A program made the translations under genes and the position numbers. Source: JBBDST01 sp040904765 (GTDB taxonomy: Bacteria > Actinomycetota > Nitriliruptoria > Nitriliruptorales > Nitriliruptoraceae). Taken from it: 31,264 nucleotides of DNA. The DNA is taken from assembly GCA_040904765.1 (NCBI GenBank), contig JBBDST010000034.1:1-31264 (forward strand), read 5' to 3'. Positions 7,305-13,846 of this stretch are shown here, piece after piece. How positions within the stretch are numbered: position 1 is the stretch's first letter; every line of letters starts with the position of its first letter. The notes below the pieces were generated by a model, which was not told the origin of the DNA, ran no database searches, and saw nothing but the letters and a program-made list of their open reading frames with translations.

Positions 7305-8516
7305 TCACTGCGGATCGATGCGAGACACTGCTCCTGACAGGTCAAGGACATACAGCTCACCGTGCGCATCTTCAACGAATCCCACCACGACACCGCCGTT
7401 GATACCTAACTTGGCTTCGTCGACGACGTTGCCGTCATCATCCACACTGATCGCACGGATTTCACCTTCGCAACTGTCACTGAAAATGTAGGCGCCGGTT
7501 AATTCCGGGATAGCGGCACCGCGATACACAAACCCGCCGGTGATCGCACAGCGTCGACGGCTCGTGTCATACTCAAACACCGGCCGGTGATGGTTGTCCG
7601 GTTCGTTGCCGGCAAACGGCACCGTGCCTTCCATCAGGTTCCAGCCGAAGTTGCGTCCCGACTGCCCGCGTGACACGCGATTGATTTCTTCGCGAGAGTT
7701 CTGTCCCACATCGGCCACCCACATGTCGCCCGTGTCACGGTCGAACGAGAAACGCCACGGGTTACGCAGACCGTACGCCCATATTTCCGCCCGCGCGCCT
7801 GTCGTGGTGACAAACGGATTGTCTGCCGGGATCGCGTAGGGCTCATCGCCACGCGGATCAATCCGGACGATACTTCCCAGCAGGGTGGAGCGATCCTGAC
7901 CGGCACGGAGCGGATCGCCACGACTACCGCCGTCACCCAGCGCCCAGTACACGAATCCGTCGGGACCAACTTTTACGTCACCGCCGTTGTGGTTGGCAAA
8001 CGGTTGTGTGACGGTGAGCAGGACCCGGCGAGATTCAGGCAAAATGTCGTTGTCAACCAGCTCGTATGCGGCAAGGATGCTGTCGCCAGAAACGTTCGTA
8101 TACGACACATACAGCTGTTTGCCGTCACGTGAAAACGCGATGCCCAATAGGCCACGTTCGCTTTGGGTGGACACGTCGGCAGAAATGTCGATCACCGGTG
8201 CACTGATCTGCTCGGTGATGGCATGGACGGTGCCGCCACGTTGAGCGATATACAGTCGCCCGGTTGCATCCACCGCACCGGTGATCGGCCCGTCCATGCG
8301 GTGCAGTTGCGTTAACTGCACCGCAACAGTGAGGTCCTGTTGGGGCGGGTCGTTGTCAGGGACAGGGGGGATGGCAGGAATGGCGTCGTTGCGTTCCTCG
8401 GCACCATCATCGACCGCGTCGTCAATTTGGCCTTGGTTGCATGCGGTCAGGATCAGCGTGCACAGTATGAGCACACACCACAGTGCTGACGGTGTTCTGC
8501 GATCGGTGTAAGCCAT
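7305..8516 (-). CDS. Lipoprotein PQQ-dependent sugar dehydrogenase-like beta-propeller (GSDH family)
   Basis: The 403-residue protein begins with a lipoprotein signal (LILCTLILTAC, lipidated Cys26), so it should be anchored outside the membrane. After an acidic/proline linker it has a six-bladed propeller of the glucose/sorbosone dehydrogenase family. Typical motifs are GRLYIAQRGGTVHAI, ERGLLGIAFSRDGKQLYVSY, the FANHNGGDVKVGPDGFVYWA block carrying the presumed catalytic His, GDGGSRGDP, YGLRNPWRFSFDRDTGDMWV, DVGQNSREEIN, and the Cys-containing RRRCAITGGFVYRG with FSDSCEGEI. The family oxidises aldoses with PQQ, but several members (Yli, HHIP-like) have uncertain substrates. ATG 8516 is chosen because it puts the signal peptide at the N terminus; the upstream extension is polar. 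It appears to be transcribed alone. Confidence 0.9.
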   Translation of the reverse strand: MAYTDRRTPSALWCVLILCTLILTACNQGQIDDAVDDGAEERNDAIPAIPPVPDNDPPQQDLTVAVQLTQLHRMDGPITGAVDATGRLYIAQRGGTVHAITEQISAPVIDISADVSTQSERGLLGIAFSRDGKQLYVSYTNVSGDSILAAYELVDNDILPESRRVLLTVTQPFANHNGGDVKVGPDGFVYWALGDGGSRGDPLRAGQDRSTLLGSIVRIDPRGDEPYAIPADNPFVTTTGARAEIWAYGLRNPWRFSFDRDTGDMWVADVGQNSREEINRVSRGQSGRNFGWNLMEGTVPFAGNEPDNHHRPVFEYDTSRRRCAITGGFVYRGAAIPELTGAYIFSDSCEGEIRAISVDDDGNVVDEAKLGINGGVVVGFVEDAHGELYVLDLSGAVSRIDPQ

Positions 8517-8815
8517 GTATCTACTGTAGCGATGAAGGGTGTCGTCGCCGTGTTGCACCTGTTGGGCACATTGTCGGGCAACACCGTCTTTACCAAGATT
8601 CCATGGGCGTGCTGTTGGACGGGCCTCACGCGTCGATGGTGATTGCGCCCGAGGTTCGATGCGACATCGATGTTTGAATGTCGTCGCGACATCTTCACCG
8701 ATGAGGAAACAAGCGCATCACACGCGGCAATTGCGCACGGTCGAGCGTTTGTGTTCGCAGTGATGGTGCAGATGCTGACTGGTTGGCGTGAACGCAGGGC
8801 ATCAACGCCAACCAG
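8517..8815. other. Non-coding region upstream of the sugar dehydrogenase
   Basis: No intact gene is visible. A short open frame near 8643-8870 (reading DIFTDEETSASHAAIAHGRA) might be a remnant but matches nothing I know. The region should hold the promoter of the minus-strand sugar-dehydrogenase gene, though no clear hexamers are seen. The strong inverted repeat 8774-8820 lies at its right edge. Confidence 0.4.
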
Positions 8816-8820
8816 TCAGC
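8774..8820. repeat. Perfect 16-bp inverted repeat (possible terminator)
   Basis: GCTGACTGGTTGGCGT (8774-8789) is matched exactly by its inverted copy (8805-8820) around a 15-nt spacer. The right arm contains the stop codon of the hydrolase pseudogene (8816-8818), so a role as terminator of that old gene is likely. There is no T run on either strand, as is common in actinobacterial hairpin terminators. It is the longest perfect separated inverted repeat noticed in the window. Confidence 0.7.
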
Positions 8821-9434
8821 TCGTGAGATGGTTCTCCCATGCCGCCATCGCACCCCGGTCCGTGCCGTAACACTCCCATGGTTCACGGCCACCCATTGCC
8901 GCCTCACCGTCGCCCTCGGTCACTGCCTTCATGTAGGCGGGTTCACTGCTACGGGCGTCGTCGGTGAGCTGCTTGGCCAGAGGACGCAGCGTTTCATGTT
9001 AAGACTCGTTGCCCATACCTGACCGGAACATCTCGGGATCGTTAAAACATCCGGGGACCGTTGCGACCGCGCGTAGGCGACGTTCGGCGGCTGCGCGCGC
9101 AGCGCGTACCCGCCACCTAGGCACACTCCGAGCACACCCAGGCGTGTGGCATTGATCAGGGGATGAATCGCGAGGAAGGTCGCTGCGTCGCGCAGATCAG
9201 CGAGTTTGCCGCCGATCGATTCATCGTTACGGGGCAGGCCCTCGGATTCGAACGAAACTGCGGTGGTCAAGGCGAGGGTGGCGAATCCTCGCGCGGCCAT
9301 ACCGGCGCTGGAGCGTCCAACGACCTGCCCTTTGACGCCGAAGCCATCGGGCACGAACGTACGTTGCTGTCGGTCAGGTTCGGTGCTCTGGCTGGTGTTG
9401 CCACGGTGGAGATCGTGAATTCGATGCCGGTCAT
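8816..9434 (-). pseudogene. Alpha/beta hydrolase (dienelactone hydrolase-like), broken by several lesions
   Basis: The minus strand carries pieces of one alpha/beta hydrolase in different frames. It starts at ATG 9434 (MTGIEFTIS, one frame). It continues in a second frame with MAARGFATLALTTAVSFESE, then GLPRNDESIGGKLADLRDAA and the nucleophile elbow LGVLGVCLGGGYA (Cys as in dienelactone hydrolases). It shifts again near 9075 into LRAVATVPGCFNDPEMFRSG, hits an in-frame TAA (8999-9001), and resumes with LRPLAKQLTDDARS, then GGREPWECYGTDRGAMAAWE, up to TGA at 8816-8818. That is at least two frameshifts and one nonsense codon. The order of pieces is intact, so decay is fairly recent. It lies 44 bp after the MFS gene on the same strand and was probably its operon partner. 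Sequencing error is unlikely to explain all lesions. Confidence 0.8.
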
Positions 9435-9478
9435 CCGCTCGGTATATACCTGCAGGAAGTCCCTCGAACGGTGGGGCC

Positions 9479-10660
9479 TTAAGCGCGCTCGAGTACGTCA
9501 TAGCGAGACTTGCTATAGAGCACAAAGATGACGCCGAGTAGGCATAGCATGGAAGCGCCGAAGAACGCTTCCGAAAATGACCACCGGTCGGCAATCATTC
9601 CGAAAGTGTAGGGGCCGACGACGCCGCCAACCCAAACACCTGCTTGCGCAATACCGGATGCGACAGCAACGCGGGATTGGTTCTTCGTGGCGACTGTGTA
9701 CAGGAACAACCCCGGCCAGCCCCATCCGAAGGCGAATCCGGCCACGTACACCATTCCAAAGAGGAACGAGTGCCGACTGAACCCCAACAGCAAGAAGGTC
9801 GTGCTGCCGACTGCCAATAACGATGCCATCCAGACGAACCCGTCGAGGTGAAATCGGTCAACGGCCCATCCTGCTGCGATCCGTACGCTAATCGAGCCGA
9901 AACTGGCGATTGCAAAGAGTCGTCCCGCAGGAATTTCTTCCCATCCGGCCGATACGGCGGTCTGTACGAAGAAGAACCCAAACGACGTGGCGGCAGCCCC
10001 TGCCATCATCCCACCAAGAGCGAACATCAGCAGAGGAAACAGCGCAATTTTGCCGGAGTTCTTGGCCGCCACAGGTGGTTGAACAGTGCGGTCCGTGGGA
10101 GTTTCTGTGATCCACTTCGCAAGGAAACCGGCGATCAACGCCCCGGCGCCGACGGCAACGAAAATCGCGCGCCAGCCGATAAACGATGCTGCGATTGGCA
10201 CGGCAACGCCGGCGCTAAGTGCAGCAATTGGTACTGATGCCTGTTTTACCCCAAACGCAAGTCCGCGCGCGTTCGATACCCCCTTTGCAAGGGCAACGTT
10301 ACCTGCCGGCTGGGCGAGAGCGTTTGCGACACCGACGATCCCCACACCGAGAAACACGGCCTGCCATGTTTGCGCAAGGACTCCGATGCAAAGCGAACCG
10401 AGCATCAATACGACACCACTGACCCGAAAGCTCCGAATGGGCCCCCAGCGTTGCGCCAGTCGCCCGAGCGGAATGGACATCGATGCGGACACGAGAAAAT
10501 ACACACCCGCGATTAATCCAAGTTGAGCGGCAGTGATGAGGATGTCTTCACGGATCTGTAGCGATAGCGCGCCGACCAGAAACAAGGGAAGCATCACGAA
10601 GGAAACCATCGCGACTACGACACCAACGGTTCGCAGCTCAGCTGACTTCTTCACCCTCAC
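9479..10660 (-). CDS. MFS transporter
   Basis: The 393-residue protein has the 12-helix MFS pattern in two six-helix halves separated by a short polar loop (residues about 190-205, ITETPTDRTVQPP). The TM2-TM3 loop reads MSIPLGRLAQRWGPIRSF, a loose version of the MFS G-x-x-x-D-R-x-G motif. The second-half equivalent is RIAAGWAVDRFHLDGF, and GGVVGPYTFGMIADR lies near residue 355. It resembles transporters of the cyanate/aromatic-acid type in general layout, but the substrate is not inferable. The start is a GTG with a second in-frame GTG two codons later, and no strong ribosome-binding site is seen. The following gene on the strand is the broken hydrolase, so this transporter may have lost its metabolic partner. 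A decayed relative of its N terminus lies at 11852-11971. Confidence 0.85.
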   Translation of the reverse strand: MRVKKSAELRTVGVVVAMVSFVMLPLFLVGALSLQIREDILITAAQLGLIAGVYFLVSASMSIPLGRLAQRWGPIRSFRVSGVVLMLGSLCIGVLAQTWQAVFLGVGIVGVANALAQPAGNVALAKGVSNARGLAFGVKQASVPIAALSAGVAVPIAASFIGWRAIFVAVGAGALIAGFLAKWITETPTDRTVQPPVAAKNSGKIALFPLLMFALGGMMAGAAATSFGFFFVQTAVSAGWEEIPAGRLFAIASFGSISVRIAAGWAVDRFHLDGFVWMASLLAVGSTTFLLLGFSRHSFLFGMVYVAGFAFGWGWPGLFLYTVATKNQSRVAVASGIAQAGVWVGGVVGPYTFGMIADRWSFSEAFFGASMLCLLGVIFVLYSKSRYDVLERA

Positions 10661-10997
10661 CCTTACCAGAGGTGTTCACACACGAAAATCGCGCGTTTTT
10701 GCCAGCCTATCGAGTTGGCAGGCTGGTGCGCTCAGTGTGGGAGAGCCCGTACGCCGGTTCACTGGGAACGTCGCACGTGCGCGCGACGATAGAGCTGTGA
10801 AATTGCTGCTTGCGGCGTGACAATGTCGTGGCCATCTGGTCAGATGTGAAGCCGCGCTTGGTGATGCGCTAATCCTCGCATCTGGTGCGAAAACACGCGC
10901 CTTACAGCAATCGAGGTGGGTGTTGGTACCCGAACACGCCGCGCCTAGCCGTTACCCACGGTGACCGGTTCAATCGTGTGAAAACTCGGCGAGAGGA
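10661..10997. other. Intergenic region upstream of MFS gene, with operator-like palindrome
   Basis: No gene is visible. CATCTG-GT-CAGATG (10833-10846) is a 6+2+6 inverted repeat. The 8-mer CATCTGGT occurs again at 10879-10886. A hairpin CCAGCC/GGCTGG lies at 10702-10726. These sit 40-230 bp upstream of the MFS start on its template side and could be regulatory, but none is diagnostic. Confidence 0.35.
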
Positions 10998-11666
10998 TCA
11001 GTCTCCGCGTACGAAGAAACGCCACTCACCGTCAAGGGAGATTCCGGCGCGCCAGTCGAGGTATCCGGTGTCGCCCAAGATAGTTTCGCGGCGTTGTTCA
11101 TCGATCCAGGTCAGTTCATCGATCGCTTCGTCGGTGGTGTCTGCTGGACGTCCGGTCGTGACCCGTGGGAACACGACAACTTGCCCGCCCTCGGCAAGCG
11201 CCGGGGTCGTTGCTAAGACCTGGGCGAGACGAAGGAACGGCTCATCGCCAGCTTCTTCAAGGTCCCACCAGTAGCCAAGCGCATCAGTGTCGCCACCGAA
11301 GCTAAACGAGAACTGTGAGGATTCATCGATCGCTGTTTGGAGCATGCTTTCATCGCAGCGCAGTGCCGCGTCGATGAGAAAGTCGCGCATGGCTAGGACT
11401 GTGTCGTCGAGGTCAGGTGCGGGGAGCACGGTGACGGATTGGCCTGACGCTGAGCAGTCGTCTGCGCCCGCAGGTGCGCTGCGAACATCCGGTTCTGGTT
11501 CTGGTTTCGGTTCCGGTTCCGGCGCTGGCTCGGTGTCGCCGGGAACGGTAGGAGATTGATCGTCACCGCCAGGTTCTTGGGTGCTGTCATCTTCTGCAGC
11601 GCACGCACTGACAATGAGCATCAATGCCAGCAGGGCCGCAGCAAATTGGGCGCTTCGAATACGCAT
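10998..11666 (-). CDS. Putative lipoprotein with Pro-Glu linker
   Basis: The 222-residue protein has a lipoprotein signal (LLALMLIVSAC, lipidated Cys22), so it should be displayed on the outer face of the membrane. A low-complexity acidic linker follows (residues about 25-62), including PEPEPKPEPEP encoded by a GGTTCC/GGTTCT-like nucleotide repeat on the plus strand. The C-terminal domain (about 70-222) contains DTVLAMRDFLIDAALRCDES, then FGGDTDALGYWW, and ends with WRAGISLDGEWRFFVRGD. That plan resembles extracytoplasmic proteins with an SH3-like or NTF2-like globular tail. I do not recognise a named family. The ATG at 11666 is the obvious start because the signal peptide begins there. It is monocistronic; the MFS gene follows on the same strand after 337 bp. 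Confidence 0.8.
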   Translation of the reverse strand: MRIRSAQFAAALLALMLIVSACAAEDDSTQEPGGDDQSPTVPGDTEPAPEPEPKPEPEPDVRSAPAGADDCSASGQSVTVLPAPDLDDTVLAMRDFLIDAALRCDESMLQTAIDESSQFSFSFGGDTDALGYWWDLEEAGDEPFLRLAQVLATTPALAEGGQVVVFPRVTTGRPADTTDEAIDELTWIDEQRRETILGDTGYLDWRAGISLDGEWRFFVRGD

Positions 11667-11851
11667 AAGACATCATCTTTACCGTGGTGGTTGCAGGACG
11701 GATGTTAGCAAATCTGCACGGTAAGCATCCGACCGCTGAGCCGCAATCTGAGAGGTCCACTCGCGCCAAAACCCCGCCGGGGGCAGGGGATCGTCGCGGC
11801 CTATGAGGCGTGTTGTTCGGTCGGTTTTGCTGGCGTGGAGGTTGCCGGACG

Positions 11852-11971
11852 GCGCGTGTAGTGAATGTCACGATCACTCTGCCGCGGCAATGCACCGACC
11901 AAAAACACCGGCAGCAAGACCAAGGGCACGATTGCTGTCACGACAGTGACCGTGTGTCTGTTTTGGCTGAT
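11852..11971 (-). pseudogene. N-terminal remnant of a second MFS transporter
   Basis: The minus strand reads TVTVVTAIVPLVLLPVFLVG followed by ALPRQSDRDIHYT. The intact transporter at 9479-10660 has TVGVVVAMVSFVMLPLFLVG followed by ALSLQIREDILIT. The two align without gaps over about 33 residues, covering TM1 and the start of the next loop, with roughly half identical. Beyond this the similarity is lost, and no TM2-12 can be found. It is therefore a decayed fragment of a related MFS gene (a duplication or an old xenolog), not a coding sequence. The stretch upstream of residue 39 of its frame has no transporter character. Confidence 0.65.
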
Positions 11972-12139
11972 TGGTTGATCTGGATGTTTGTGACCAGCTG
12001 TCACAGGCGAATCACAGCGGCTGCAGCAATCTCTGCCTAACGACACGGCTACGTTTGGTTTGGCGCCTACCGGCCAAGGATGCAACTTACGACACGTCTT
12101 TGTTCGTTGGAAAGGATTCAGATGCGCTTATGCGTATGA

Positions 12140-12155
12140 TGACCGCCCGCGGTCA
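12140..12155. promoter_or_regulatory. Operator-like inverted repeat upstream of the oxidoreductase gene
   Basis: TGACCGC-CC-GCGGTCA forms two perfect 7-bp arms with a 2-bp spacer about 150 bp upstream of the MDR gene. Size and symmetry suit a TetR- or MarR-type dimer. No regulator gene is adjacent in the window, so the role is a guess. Confidence 0.35.
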
Positions 12156-12306
12156 CTTAGTTGTATGACAAGACTTACTTGACATGCCCGTAGGCGTCTG
12201 AAGTCGGCTCTTAGCTGGCCAGCAGCGGCAGTTGCAAGATCGGCTACAAGACAGGTAGACCGGTGTAGGGCATGCGTTGAGCAACTTTTCGGCACAGGAA
12301 AGGTGA

Positions 12307-13353
12307 ATGGTGAATATTGCGGCAAGCATGCAGGCTCTGGTGCCGACACAAAGCGGGTTCGCCAAGCTTGCCCCCCCGACTGCTATCGAAAGCCTCGAGC
12401 CGTACCTTGCCCATCAGACTGTTAAAACACCGTCCCCTGCCAAAGGGCAGGTACTGATCCGAGTCACGATGGCTCCAGTAAATCCTTCAGATGTGGCGTT
12501 TATCACGGGTTTTTACGGCCAGCCCCGAGTGGTAGGGATCCCCGCCGGATTCGAAGGGGTTGGACAGGTCGTTGCCTGTGGTGGTGGCGCAATCGCTGAG
12601 CGGCTGGTTGGCCGAAGGGTGTCATTTTTTGCGGGAGTTTCTGGATCTTGGGCGCAATACGCGGTTGCTGAAGCCAAGACCTGTATCCCGTTGCGTTCAA
12701 AGATGCGAGACGAGGACGGCGCTGCTCTGCTCGTTAATCCGCTGTCGGCATGGGCGTTGTATGACATCGTCAGTCGTAGTGACAGCAAAGCGTTTGTCAT
12801 GACTGCCGCCGCAAGCCAACTGTGCAAGTTGCTGACCTTGTTGGCCGCCAAGCAGGGTTACCGGCCGATCAGCCTGGTACGCCGCGATGAGCAGATCGGT
12901 TTGCTTACCGACCTTGGCAGCACCCATGTCCTAAACACCGAGGCTGACGGGTTCTCCGAGACACTGAAGTCAGTTCTGGCTGTTGAACGGCCCCGAATCC
13001 TGCTTGATGCCCTGTCAGGTCCGGTTGCAGGATCGGTGTTTCAACAGATGGGCCGTAACAGCCGGTGGATCATTTACGGCGGACTTGACGTACGTCCCGC
13101 ACGTCTGCCCGATGTGGGCCAACTCGTCTTTGAGGGCAAACGGGTGGAAGGGTTCTGGCTCACTTCGTGGATCGCTGATGCGTCGTTAGTGCGTTTGGGA
13201 CGGGCGGCACTTGGGGTGCAGGGCTTGTTTATCGACGGTACTTGGACGACCGATGTAACCGCCACCGTGCCGTTGACTCAAGCCCACCAGGCGATCCCGG
13301 CAGCGCTCGCAAAACCCAACGCAGGCAAAGTCATGCTCACCCCGAACAGCTGA
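12307..13353 (+). CDS. MDR-superfamily zinc-free quinone oxidoreductase / enoyl reductase-like protein
   Basis: The 348-residue protein is a medium-chain dehydrogenase/reductase. It has the GroES-like N-terminal domain (VLIRVTMAPVNPSDVAFITG, then GFEGVGQVV and GRRVSFF) and the cofactor domain from about residue 155. Structural and catalytic zinc cysteines of alcohol dehydrogenases are absent, placing it with quinone oxidoreductases or 2-enoyl thioester reductases. NADPH binding is supported by SLVRRDEQ with two arginines after the second strand. The nucleotide-binding loop is odd: MTAAASQLCKLLTLLAAKQG lacks the usual A-x-x-G-x-x-G glycines, and Cys replaces the last one. The ATG at 12307 follows CAGGAAAGG; a second ATG at 12328 is possible. 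It stands alone on the plus strand. The substrate is unknown. Confidence 0.88.
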   Translation: MVNIAASMQALVPTQSGFAKLAPPTAIESLEPYLAHQTVKTPSPAKGQVLIRVTMAPVNPSDVAFITGFYGQPRVVGIPAGFEGVGQVVACGGGAIAERLVGRRVSFFAGVSGSWAQYAVAEAKTCIPLRSKMRDEDGAALLVNPLSAWALYDIVSRSDSKAFVMTAAASQLCKLLTLLAAKQGYRPISLVRRDEQIGLLTDLGSTHVLNTEADGFSETLKSVLAVERPRILLDALSGPVAGSVFQQMGRNSRWIIYGGLDVRPARLPDVGQLVFEGKRVEGFWLTSWIADASLVRLGRAALGVQGLFIDGTWTTDVTATVPLTQAHQAIPAALAKPNAGKVMLTPNS

Positions 13354-13846
13354 GTTTGAATGTTCTACTGGTGCTAGATACGTCAGTGCAGCCGCTATTA
13401 CTGGGTGTTCAACACAATCGCTTGGGCCTGTGTTCGCAATTTTTTTGTGTAGATGTGGAGTGAATCGGCCCGTTTCAACCATCTTTTCGCTGCACCTAGG
13501 CGAGAGCGCTTTCGTGGGCAAGGTTGAATATTTACGGTCACATCGACGCTGTAGGGCAGTTCGGCCGCTCCCACGGCCTTGGAATGCTTGAGCGGCCGGG
13601 TTCAACAAAGCAGCCAAAGGTCAGCTGCACACATACCGTCACAGCATGACATGCCTTGGTTCACGTGCAGCATCGCGGCTAGAGGAAGTGCCGGTCCAAA
13701 TTGCGATCACTGCGATAGCTGCTGCCCGCGTGACGGCTATTACGGTCGAGGCGTCGGCTGAGCAGTCATGTCCCCTTTTCGCGTGTAACGGGCCTTTGTG
13801 GGATGCCATACCCTCATAGTCGTGTGTAACACGGTGACTGTGGGGT
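13354..13846. other. Gap between MDR gene and efflux operon
   Basis: No confident gene is seen. A GC-rich inverted repeat CGGCCGCTC (13562-13570) / GAGCGGCCG (13590-13598) has a 19-nt spacer. A short frame beginning ATG near 13645 and reading VQIAITAIAAARVTAITVEA is open for about 59 codons, but it lacks a ribosome-binding site and a recognisable family. The efflux operon promoter should be near the right end; no clear hexamers are seen. Confidence 0.4.
13411..13446 (+). terminator. Candidate terminator after the MDR gene
   Basis: AACACA (13411-13416) pairs with TGTGTT (13429-13434) around 12 nt; after CGCAA comes a seven-T run (13440-13446). The stem is weak and AT-rich, but the T run is the best in this gap. 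Confidence 0.4.

Larger units (their letters stand above)
11667..12306. other. 640-bp gene-poor region with remnants and palindromes
   Basis: There is no intact gene. It holds the MFS N-terminal remnant (11852-11971), a CRP-like motif TGTGACCAGCTGTCACA (11989-12005, half-sites 7 bp apart where classical CRP sites have 6), and the inverted repeat at 12140-12155. CAGGAAAGG at 12294-12302 is the ribosome-binding site of the next gene. A TTGACA at 12179-12184 has no convincing -10 partner. Confidence 0.5.

Noticed and set aside
11490..11535. GGTTCC/GGTTCT-like tandem repeat as a separate repeat element
   Set aside because: It is the coding sequence of the Pro-Glu linker of the lipoprotein; linker repeats of this sort are ordinary.
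11989..12005. CRP-binding site TGTGACCAGCTGTCACA
   Set aside because: The half-sites are spaced by 7 bp where CRP sites have 6, and the site is surrounded by decayed DNA 300 bp from the next gene; it is noted only as a motif.
12179..12184. Consensus -35 box TTGACA
   Set aside because: No matching -10 hexamer lies 16-19 bp downstream, so I do not call a promoter.
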